Part shown: piece after piece, positions 56,943-64,000 of the stretch
Layout: every line of letters begins with the position of its first letter
How positions within the stretch are numbered: position 1 is the first letter of the stretch
Assembly: GCA_016714535.1 (NCBI GenBank)
Contig: JADKDR010000006.1
Span: 397,695-461,694 of the forward strand
From: Bacteroidota bacterium
Lineage (GTDB): Bacteria; Bacteroidota; Bacteroidia; AKYH767-A; OLB10
Reading direction: 5' to 3'
DNA: 64,000 nucleotides
Notes under the pieces: model-generated
Told to the model about the DNA's origin: nothing
Seen by the model: only the letters and a program-made list of their open reading frames with translations
Database searches by the model: none
Translations under genes and position numbers: made by a program

Positions 56943-57374
56943 ATGTTTGCATTGAGAGCCTTTTATTTACCTGGAATACTTTCAAAAATAGTTGGGGTTT
57001 CGATAGTGGCTACCACACTTTTACTTTGTGGTTGCAATAAAGATACCTTTAAAACGGTAAAGGTAACTTATCGTGTTCGCTGTGCTATTGCAAACAAAGT
57101 CAACATTCAATGTTACAATGACTACTACTTCGATTCGGGAAGTTTAAAAACCATTGAATTTACGAGCGAAGGATATTCCTTCAGGTCGAGTCGATTTGTA
57201 AATACGGAAGAGCCTTACTATATAAAAGTTGATTATTTAGATTCTACTCAAAATATAGAAGCCAATTATCTGGTAGAAGTATTGTTTGATGACACCATGG
57301 TTGTGGCGCAAAAAAAATATCTTTTTGCTCAACCATTGGTTGAGTTAAGCGGCACCGTAACCGAACAAAAATAA
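56943..57374 (+). CDS. Putative lipoprotein of unknown function
   Basis: 143 residues from ATG 56943; a TTG three codons earlier is possible. The signal ends in a lipobox, TTLLLCGCN, so the mature protein would be lipid-anchored at its first Cys. The ~110-residue mature part (TVKVTYRVRCAIANKVNIQC) looks like a small beta-sandwich. The family is not recognised. It lies between the DUF2723 gene and an enoyl-CoA hydratase homologue, with separate spacing on both sides. Confidence 0.72.
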   Translation: MFALRAFYLPGILSKIVGVSIVATTLLLCGCNKDTFKTVKVTYRVRCAIANKVNIQCYNDYYFDSGSLKTIEFTSEGYSFRSSRFVNTEEPYYIKVDYLDSTQNIEANYLVEVLFDDTMVVAQKKYLFAQPLVELSGTVTEQK

Positions 57375-57425
57375 GTTAACCATTACTATATACTATCAGC
57401 AAAAAAGTATTTGAATCAATAATAA

Positions 57426-58181
57426 ATGGAAGGAAAAGTATCAGTTAAAATTGAAAATGGAATAGCACGAGTTGCATTCTTTCATCCCCAAAGCAATTCA
57501 TTGCCGGGTCAATTACTGCGGCAACTAGCTCAAGCTATAGTGGATACAGGAGCGAATAACGAGGCACGCGTTATCATATTGGAAAGCGAAGGAGATAAAA
57601 CATTTTGTGCAGGCGCCTCGTTTGATGAGCTAATTTCTATTCAGGATAAAGAAGCCGGGCTTGCCTTTTTTTCAGGCTTTGCCATGGTGATAAATGCCAT
57701 GCGCATGGCCCCTAAGTTTGTTATTGCACGTGTGCAAGGTAAGGCAGTAGGTGGAGGCGTAGGGCTTGCCTGTGCTGCCGATTATACTTTTGCTACCAAT
57801 GCATCATCAGTAAAACTTAGCGAACTTGCAGTTGGCATAGGCCCCTTTGTTGTTGGCCCTGCCGTTGAACGTAAAATTGGCACTGCAGCATTTTGCGAAC
57901 TCTCCATTAACGCAGCCGAATGGCGCGATGCTGCATGGGCATATCAACGTGGCATGTACGCTCACCTGTTTGATTCCATTGCAGAAATGGATGCAAGCAT
58001 TGATAAACTTGCCTGCACACTGGCCGCTTCGAATCCCGAAGCTATGATGATGCTGAAAAAAATATTTTGGCAAGGAACCGAAAACTGGGACACGCTGCTT
58101 ACTGAACGTGCCGGTATGAGTGGACACCTGGTGTTGAGCGACTTTACGCGAAATGCCATCAATAAGTTTAAAGCAAAGTAA
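57426..58181 (+). CDS. Enoyl-CoA hydratase/isomerase family protein, atypical active site
   Basis: 251 residues of crotonase fold: FCAGASFDELIS (oxyanion region), then GKAVGGGVGLACAADYTFAT and LSELAVGIGPFVVGPAVERK. The first catalytic glutamate of hydratases (GGGCEL in the homologue at 22440) is Gly113 here, while the second, Glu133, is kept. This pattern is seen in crotonase relatives other than simple hydratases, such as isomerases, so the reaction should not be assumed. Confidence 0.82.
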   Translation: MEGKVSVKIENGIARVAFFHPQSNSLPGQLLRQLAQAIVDTGANNEARVIILESEGDKTFCAGASFDELISIQDKEAGLAFFSGFAMVINAMRMAPKFVIARVQGKAVGGGVGLACAADYTFATNASSVKLSELAVGIGPFVVGPAVERKIGTAAFCELSINAAEWRDAAWAYQRGMYAHLFDSIAEMDASIDKLACTLAASNPEAMMMLKKIFWQGTENWDTLLTERAGMSGHLVLSDFTRNAINKFKAK

Positions 58182-58337
58182 CTTGTGCTACATGCAAGTT
58201 GCAACAGGTGATTCTCTTGTTGCACTTACAATGCAATTAATAACACCTGTAGTTTTTTCTATTCGCTGTTAGTTGAGCGGCTCAATACTTCTTAATTATA
58301 GATATTCTATATTGCAGGCACAAACATTTTATACGCT

Positions 58338-59783
58338 TTGTATAGCAGGTTCATCATATTCATTTGGCAACATATATGGTCATGGTTATTGGCTGCCTGT
58401 TTTTTGCTGCCCGGTGCAGCAGGCGCACAAGTGCGCTGGAGTATGCTTGATACCGATAGCACGCAGAAAGTAGTGATTCGTAACCTACTCATTACGGGAA
58501 ACAAAAAAACCAAGGAACGCATTATTACCCGCGAAATAATTTATCATGCTGGCGACTCACTAAGCATTGAAGTGCTTGACAAAGCAATCTTACGATCTCA
58601 AAGCAATCTTCTAAATACCAACTTGTTTAATTTTGTAGAAACCAACATTACCGGGAGTAATAATCAGGCCGATATTACCATCATTGTAAAAGAGCGTTGG
58701 TACATCTGGCCCTTTCCAATACTGGAGGCGGTCGACCGAAATTTTAACGAATGGTATCAAACCAAAGACCTATCGCGCCTCAATTATGGCATGTATGTGC
58801 TGCACGAAAATTTCAGAGGCGCAAAAGAAAAATTACAAGTCAATGCCCGGTTTGGCTATTCATTACGATTAGGAATAAATTATTCGTTACCATATATAGA
58901 TAAGGCTCAAAGCATGGGCCTTAATTTTAGTGCGGGCACGCAACAGTTTCGCGAAGTGCCCTTTAAGATCATTGATAATAAGTTGCAATTTCTAACCCTT
59001 GAAGATGGCATAGCCAGGCGCGAAACATTTGGGGGCATGCGCTACACCTATCGTAAAGGGATATATAGCTTTGCCAATGCATTTGCCGAATACCGCAACA
59101 TCCGTATAAACGATTCCCTTATCATGCTTAGTCCGGCTTACCTGGGAAAATCGCAGCGCGATTTTCAGTTATTAATACTAGGTGTAAGTTACCGGTATGA
59201 GAATGTGGACTTTAATGTGTACCCGTTGCGAGGCTTTGTATTCAGCACTGAAATAATGAAACAAGGAATAGGCTTGCTGCAAAACGAACCGGATGTAACC
59301 AATGCTTCAATAGGTATTAGGGTATTTAAACCACTATCGACACGCTGGCATTATGCATATAGCATCAGGTTGCGCAAATATAGCTATGATAAAATTCCTT
59401 ATTACTTTCAGCGTGGCTTGGGTTATGGCAGCGAGTTTGTGCGTGGGTTCGAATTATATGTGGTGAATGGTAATTTCCATGGCGTAGCAAAATCATGCAT
59501 TAAGTATTCGTTGCTGCCTCAAACTAAGGTTAAAATTAATTGGATACCCACCGAAAAATTCAACACTATACCACTTGCCTTTTATATCAATATCAATGCC
59601 GATGCAGGCTATGCAAGAGACCGCTACTTTTTCAATGAAAATTTTTTATCCAACAAAATGTTGGCGAGTTTGGGAGCAAGTTTTGATGTAGTTACCTATT
59701 ACAACCTGGTTTGGTCGTTCAATTATACCTTTACAAATATAAACCGTCACGGTTTCTATATACATTTTAGCAGTCCTATTTAA
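58338..59783 (+). CDS. Omp85/BamA-like outer-membrane protein with one POTRA domain
   Basis: 481 residues. A signal peptide (WLLAACFLLPGAAGAQVRWS) is followed by a POTRA-like domain (~45-120: VVIRNLLITGNKKTKERIIT, DKAILRSQSNLLNTNLFNFV) and a barrel of about 330 residues. It is shorter than BamA and has a single POTRA, so it is more likely an auxiliary surface-antigen/Omp85 relative than the essential assembly protein. Near the end of the POTRA it has IVKERWYIWPFP. Substrate unknown. Followed on the same strand by a nucleoside kinase with its own spacer. Confidence 0.8.
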   Translation: MYSRFIIFIWQHIWSWLLAACFLLPGAAGAQVRWSMLDTDSTQKVVIRNLLITGNKKTKERIITREIIYHAGDSLSIEVLDKAILRSQSNLLNTNLFNFVETNITGSNNQADITIIVKERWYIWPFPILEAVDRNFNEWYQTKDLSRLNYGMYVLHENFRGAKEKLQVNARFGYSLRLGINYSLPYIDKAQSMGLNFSAGTQQFREVPFKIIDNKLQFLTLEDGIARRETFGGMRYTYRKGIYSFANAFAEYRNIRINDSLIMLSPAYLGKSQRDFQLLILGVSYRYENVDFNVYPLRGFVFSTEIMKQGIGLLQNEPDVTNASIGIRVFKPLSTRWHYAYSIRLRKYSYDKIPYYFQRGLGYGSEFVRGFELYVVNGNFHGVAKSCIKYSLLPQTKVKINWIPTEKFNTIPLAFYININADAGYARDRYFFNENFLSNKMLASLGASFDVVTYYNLVWSFNYTFTNINRHGFYIHFSSPI

Positions 59784-59922
59784 ATGGTAACTGCATATTA
59801 ACAAAATAAGGTTGAAGTAAGTGCTCCGCCCTCTAGCTGCATACTCCCTTTATCACATCTCAAAAATATTGATAACTAATTTTTGCAAAGCCTAACCTTA
59901 TTCTGATTTTTGACAGCTCGAT

Positions 59923-60561
59923 ATGAATGCTAAATATATAGTAATAGAAGGTAATATTGGTTCGGGCAAGACTTCGCTTGCCACCATGTTATCGCAGTAT
60001 TATCAATGTAATTTAGTATTAGAAGAATTTGCCGATAATTCCTTTTTACCGAGGTTTTACGAACACCCTGAGCGGTGGGCATTTCCGCTCGAGATGAGTT
60101 TTCTGGCCGACCGTTATCATCAAATGAAAAAAGTATTTGACCACAGCAGGCATCACGATTTTAAAGTGGTTAGTGATTACCTCTTGGATAAGTCCTATAT
60201 TTTCGCAAAAAATAATCTGGCACAAAACGAATGGTTGCTCTACGAAAATTTTTTTGAAATCATCAGTCAGCATATGCCAAAGCCAGATATATTGGTGTAC
60301 CTTAGCAATACCGCGGAGGGTTTACTTAAAAATATAAAAAAACGTGGCCGTGGCTATGAACAGAAAATAGCAGCAGGATATCTTGAAAATATTGATCAGG
60401 GATACCGAAATTTTATGGCCAAACATCCCGAATTAAACATTTTAGTAATAGAATCTCAAGAATTAGACTTTGTAAATGAGCCTCAACATTTTGAAGAAAT
60501 ACGCGTTTCCTTAGAAAAATCGCTCGTTGATAATCAAAAAACCTTATTTCCTCATATTTAA
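59923..60561 (+). CDS. Deoxynucleoside kinase
   Basis: 212 residues, family length. It phosphorylates deoxynucleosides for salvage. P-loop GNIGSGKT is at 10-17, the catalytic acidic pair at LEEFADN (Glu34-Glu35), the DRS-like motif at FLADRYHQM, and the LID arginines at NIKKRGRGYEQ. Whether it prefers deoxyadenosine/deoxyguanosine or others cannot be decided here. Confidence 0.92.
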   Translation: MNAKYIVIEGNIGSGKTSLATMLSQYYQCNLVLEEFADNSFLPRFYEHPERWAFPLEMSFLADRYHQMKKVFDHSRHHDFKVVSDYLLDKSYIFAKNNLAQNEWLLYENFFEIISQHMPKPDILVYLSNTAEGLLKNIKKRGRGYEQKIAAGYLENIDQGYRNFMAKHPELNILVIESQELDFVNEPQHFEEIRVSLEKSLVDNQKTLFPHI

Positions 60562-60691
60562 TGTTTGGTGATAAATTAAAAAGAATTATTATTGCAAGGA
60601 TTTTATAAAAAACTTATCAACAGGTAGTTTTTTATCCTCTATTCTAAAACGGTTTATAAATTCGTAACTTATTCCTAAGAAAAATTAACGT

Positions 60692-61999
60692 ATGAGCATA
60701 AAGCAAAACGGCAAGTTAACAGCACAGCTAGTAGCAATATTATTAATAATTAATCAGTTTGCTACGGCACAAGACCCTGCGTATTCGTTACCCAATCCCA
60801 AGAAATTCGACCGCTTTTCATTTAGTATCCTTGGAGGCATGTCTGCCTTGCATAGCGATATAAAACATAAAAAAGAGGCCAACAGTAGCTTAAGTCAAAT
60901 GGTTTTAAACCCGGCTTTCGGCTTTCAGTTTGGCTATCAACTTACGTATACCATTGGCTTGCGTATGCGTGGCTTTGTCACCGAATTAAAAGATACACCC
61001 ATCGATTCGGTGTACATAAAAGAGTTTAAGGACCGCTATTTATTATCGTACAGCAGCCCTGTAAGACAAGGTTCGCTAAGTTTGGTTTATAATTTTGGCA
61101 ATATTACTTACCTAAAACGCAATCAGAGCTTCCATATGTTTGTAGATGCAGGTCTGGGTTTATTTAGCAATCAGGCAACGGTAAAGCAATTGCCTCGAGG
61201 CAATGCTATTATCGAACGCGATAAGACTACCGAATTATGCATTCCCTTTGGTCTTGGTTTTAAATACCGCATTGGCCATGCCGACCTATCAGTTAGCTAC
61301 GATTATTATAAAACCTTTACTGATAAGATAGAAGGAGTAGCTGGTGAGAATAGCGCACCTGATGCATTCTCATTATTTAGTGCAGCACTTACTTTTACCT
61401 TTGGTAAAAAGAACAAGCCAATGGAATGGATTAACCCAATGGATGTGGTATATCAAGATCTTAACCGCATGAATGCAAAAGTGGATAGTGTTGCTAATGA
61501 TAGCGATGGTGATGGTGTTGCTGATATATTTGACAAGGACAACAAAACACCTAAGGGTGCAAAAACCTATAGCGATGGCACATTAATAGATACCGATAAT
61601 GACGGTGTAGTAGATTTTAAAGATGCCGATCCATTTAGCGCCAAAGGTGCTAAAGTAGATGCGGATGGACGTGAACTCGATACTGATGGTGATGGGGTGC
61701 CAGATATTGGAAGCACAGTTATTAAACCAGTGTATCAGGAGCGTTTGCTAATCGTTGCGCGAGCACTTAAAATGAACCCCAATATTAAGATTGCGCTAAC
61801 CGGTTGCACCGATGTAAGCGGTAATGATAACTTCAACGAAAAGCTTGGCCTTAAGCGTGCCGAAAACTGTAAGCGTGTTTTAGTAGATGACTACGGTATA
61901 GAGGCAGAACGTATCTCCACCGAAACAAAAGGTAACCGCCAACCGCTTAACACAGCTACCGATTACCTTAACCGCAGGGTTGATTTTTCGGTTCAGTAA
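60692..61999 (+). CDS. OmpA-family outer-membrane protein with TSP3 repeats
   Basis: 435 residues. A signal (QLVAILLIINQFATAQDPAY) is followed by an N-terminal barrel (~35-240), calcium-binding-type thrombospondin-3 repeats (~265-330: DSDGDGVADIFDKDN, DTDNDGVVDFKDADPF, DTDGDGVPDIGS), and a C-terminal OmpA peptidoglycan-binding domain (ALTGCTDVSGNDNFNEKLGL, NRRVDFSVQ). It links the outer membrane to the cell wall. Common architecture in Bacteroidota. Confidence 0.9.
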   Translation: MSIKQNGKLTAQLVAILLIINQFATAQDPAYSLPNPKKFDRFSFSILGGMSALHSDIKHKKEANSSLSQMVLNPAFGFQFGYQLTYTIGLRMRGFVTELKDTPIDSVYIKEFKDRYLLSYSSPVRQGSLSLVYNFGNITYLKRNQSFHMFVDAGLGLFSNQATVKQLPRGNAIIERDKTTELCIPFGLGFKYRIGHADLSVSYDYYKTFTDKIEGVAGENSAPDAFSLFSAALTFTFGKKNKPMEWINPMDVVYQDLNRMNAKVDSVANDSDGDGVADIFDKDNKTPKGAKTYSDGTLIDTDNDGVVDFKDADPFSAKGAKVDADGRELDTDGDGVPDIGSTVIKPVYQERLLIVARALKMNPNIKIALTGCTDVSGNDNFNEKLGLKRAENCKRVLVDDYGIEAERISTETKGNRQPLNTATDYLNRRVDFSVQ

Positions 62000-62274
62000 T
62001 TTTTTGCAATTCTTATTTTTATTAAGGCTTTATACAAAAATGTAAGGCTCCACTATTTTGCTGTCAGCTTGCAGGAGTTTGCAATGGCTCGGTAAATTAA
62101 ACTAAGTGCATTCGCTTACTTTTGGCTTGCAAAATTTTAAATACAAAAGCGGCTGTATTTTAAATGCGCATTTTTTATGCATCCTCAATGTGAACAAGCT
62201 CAAACAAAACACATTATAAAGAAGCGCATCAATCTATTTGCTTAACTAAAACAGCTTTAATGAAAAAACGATTC

Positions 62275-64000
62275 TTAGGTTTTGGCTTCCACAAAATACA
62301 TATCAATTTCACCTTTATTCTTAGCCTCTATTTTTCCGCGATATAAACAATTATATTTTTCTTTCACTAAATTATAGGTGCTACCACTAATGTTTACTTT
62401 GCCTGCTTCGCTGCTTGATTCCATTCGCGATGCAATGTTTACCGTGTCGCCCCAGATATCGTAAGCGAATTTTTTTACCCCTACAATTCCTGCTACCACA
62501 GGGCCGGTGTGAATGCCAATTCTGATTTCAAATACTTCTTTACCTTCACTTTTCCTTACTATTGAATGTTGCTGCATGAAGTTATTAATTTCAACTGCAG
62601 CACTCACTACATCCATTGCATTCGTCCTATTCATTACTGGCAATCCACCTGCGCACATATAGCTGTCGCCTATGGTTTTTATTTTTTCAATATTGTGTTT
62701 CGATATGATTTCATCAAATGCCTTAAAGCAATCATGAATTTCATTCACCAGTTCAGTTGGTGATAGTTTTTCAGAAATCTGGGTGAAGCCTTTGAAATCG
62801 GTAAACATAACCGTTACATCATCAAACTGTTTTGCGTCAGCGCTACCCTTTGCTTTCAATTCTTCGGCAACTTCTTCGGGTAAAATATTCAATAATAGTT
62901 CATCGCTTCGCTTTCTTGCTTTCGAAATTTTATTACGCTGCCTATACACCACTATAGAAAAAACTAATGCACCCAGCAGTCCAACTCCAATTGCGTTTCG
63001 CACTATGCGCTGCTGCAAATCTTTTTTATCTTGTTCTGTCTTTTCTATCAGGTTGCTTTTCTCTTCTTCGTATTTCAATTGAGATGCAGTTAGCTTTGAC
63101 GCAATTTCAAAGTCTAGTATGGAATTATTTAATCTATTAAATTCCTTATGACTTAAATATGCCTGATGCCAATTACCAGTTATGCTATCCAATTTTTCAA
63201 CTCGCTGATAATAATCGCGCATAGGCCTTTTGCTATCTATTTGTTTTGCTAAATCAAAAGCATATTGAAAGTATTCCTTTGCCTTATCAAGTTGATTCAG
63301 GTTAACATAACATCCTGCTGTTTGACTATACAAACTTGCCAGTTCTACTTTGTTAGATATTTGCTTAAATTGTTGAATGGCTAATAAATAATTATTGAGC
63401 GCTTCGATATAATCTCCTTGTTTCTCATACAAATTACCAATACCAAAATTAGCCATAGCCGAACCAAAGGTATATCCTGTTTGGCTTGCAATTTCAAGCG
63501 ATTTAAGTTGAAATTTAATGGCAGCAGCATAATCCTTTAGTTGTAACATGCAATTTCCTAAGTCGTAATAAGTGTCGCAAGTATTTATTTTATCATGCTT
63601 CTTCTCAAATTCAAAAAGGCCCTTTTTATAATAAGCAATTGCTTCAGCATAATTTCCAAGATTATACATATCGTCTCCAATGTTGCTGGTAGCAAAGGCG
63701 AGTGAATAGCTGTCGCCTAATTTCTCAAAAGTTTTTATGGCCTCTTCGTTTATTTTAGACGATTGATAATAATTTCCTTGTTGCACATACACCCACCCAA
63801 AAAGCAAATACAAGGAGCCAATTCTTTCTTCATCTCCAATCGCTTTGTAAAGCTTTAAGGCTTTTTCGAAGTAAACCAATGCCTGAGGATAATTGCCGCC
63901 ATCTGCATAATCCTGCCCTATGTAGCAAAGTACTTTTGCAACATTTTCTTTATCCCCGTTTTTTTCAAAAATGTTGTAAGCCAAATTATGATACGTAAGT
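62275..64000 (-). CDS. TPR-repeat adenylate cyclase (partial, 5' end outside window)
   Basis: At least 575 residues; the frame stays open to the right edge (LTYHNLAYNIFEKNGDKENV), so the start is outside. Order: at least six tetratricopeptide repeats (first ~270 residues), a coiled region, one membrane span (AIGVGLLGALVFSIVVYRQR), then a class III cyclase domain. FTDFKGFT supplies a metal-binding Asp; Lys in EKIKTIGDSY and Asp in FAYDIWGDTVN are the pair that selects ATP, so cAMP is the likely product. Probably an inner-membrane sensor with a TPR input domain. Its stimulus is unknown. Confidence 0.88.
   Translation of the reverse strand, partial: LTYHNLAYNIFEKNGDKENVAKVLCYIGQDYADGGNYPQALVYFEKALKLYKAIGDEERIGSLYLLFGWVYVQQGNYYQSSKINEEAIKTFEKLGDSYSLAFATSNIGDDMYNLGNYAEAIAYYKKGLFEFEKKHDKINTCDTYYDLGNCMLQLKDYAAAIKFQLKSLEIASQTGYTFGSAMANFGIGNLYEKQGDYIEALNNYLLAIQQFKQISNKVELASLYSQTAGCYVNLNQLDKAKEYFQYAFDLAKQIDSKRPMRDYYQRVEKLDSITGNWHQAYLSHKEFNRLNNSILDFEIASKLTASQLKYEEEKSNLIEKTEQDKKDLQQRIVRNAIGVGLLGALVFSIVVYRQRNKISKARKRSDELLLNILPEEVAEELKAKGSADAKQFDDVTVMFTDFKGFTQISEKLSPTELVNEIHDCFKAFDEIISKHNIEKIKTIGDSYMCAGGLPVMNRTNAMDVVSAAVEINNFMQQHSIVRKSEGKEVFEIRIGIHTGPVVAGIVGVKKFAYDIWGDTVNIASRMESSSEAGKVNISGSTYNLVKEKYNCLYRGKIEAKNKGEIDMYFVEAKT

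Overview
The window is 64 kb of an A+T-rich bacterial chromosome that belongs to Bacteroidota (Bacteroidetes), probably a gliding or polymer-degrading free-living lineage near Chitinophagales/Sphingobacteriales. The evidence is type IX secretion (T9SS) sorting domains of both types on exported proteins, Bacteroidota-style -7 promoter elements (TAnnTTTG / TAnnTTCG), a SUF iron-sulfur operon, DUF2723, DUF5686-like and CvpA proteins, and Bacteroidota-type PurM. No rRNA, tRNA, CRISPR array or replication origin was seen.

Layout. 1-1.3 kb: electron transfer flavoprotein genes (etfBA, minus). 1.4-6.1 kb: a small conserved-looking membrane peptide, then one intact beta-carbonic anhydrase + SulP transporter pair embedded between remnants of further SulP and carbonic anhydrase genes. 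6.2-8.4 kb: purM and nadK. 8.5-18 kb: T9SS cargo genes, interrupted by two adjacent copies of an ISNCY-like insertion sequence. 18.2-21.7 kb: a very large predicted outer-membrane protein. 21.7-31.6 kb (minus): rpiB, an enoyl-CoA hydratase, a B12-binding mutase subunit, a frameshifted nucleotide-sugar dehydrogenase, a secreted alpha-amylase, HU, a DUF5686-like protein and tag. 31.5-34.2 kb: a 427-bp direct repeat flanking T9SS cargo genes. 34.5-37.7 kb (minus): cvpA-like and alaS. 37.9-43.3 kb: suf operon (sufA-B-C-D) with two four-helix-bundle gene cassettes in its spacers. 43.4-48.6 kb (minus): porin-pstSCAB phosphate uptake operon. 49.3-53.5 kb (minus): lnt and an AsmA-like protein. 53.7-62.0 kb (plus): DUF2723 membrane protein, lipoprotein, enoyl-CoA hydratase homologue, Omp85-type protein, deoxynucleoside kinase and an OmpA/TSP3 protein. 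The right edge cuts a TPR-adenylate cyclase gene.

Most genes are housekeeping or envelope functions. The most unusual structure is in the suf operon. The whole sufA-sufB spacer is a cassette with 40-bp near-perfect terminal inverted repeats around a 23S-rRNA-intervening-sequence-type (four-helix bundle) gene. The sufB-sufC spacer holds a second, intact member of the same family, also flanked by repeats that are inverted relative to each other.

Caution: several conserved genes (tag, nucleotide-sugar dehydrogenase, DUF2723, one IS copy) are broken by single-base changes in A/T homopolymers. Such changes may be assembly errors rather than real decay.
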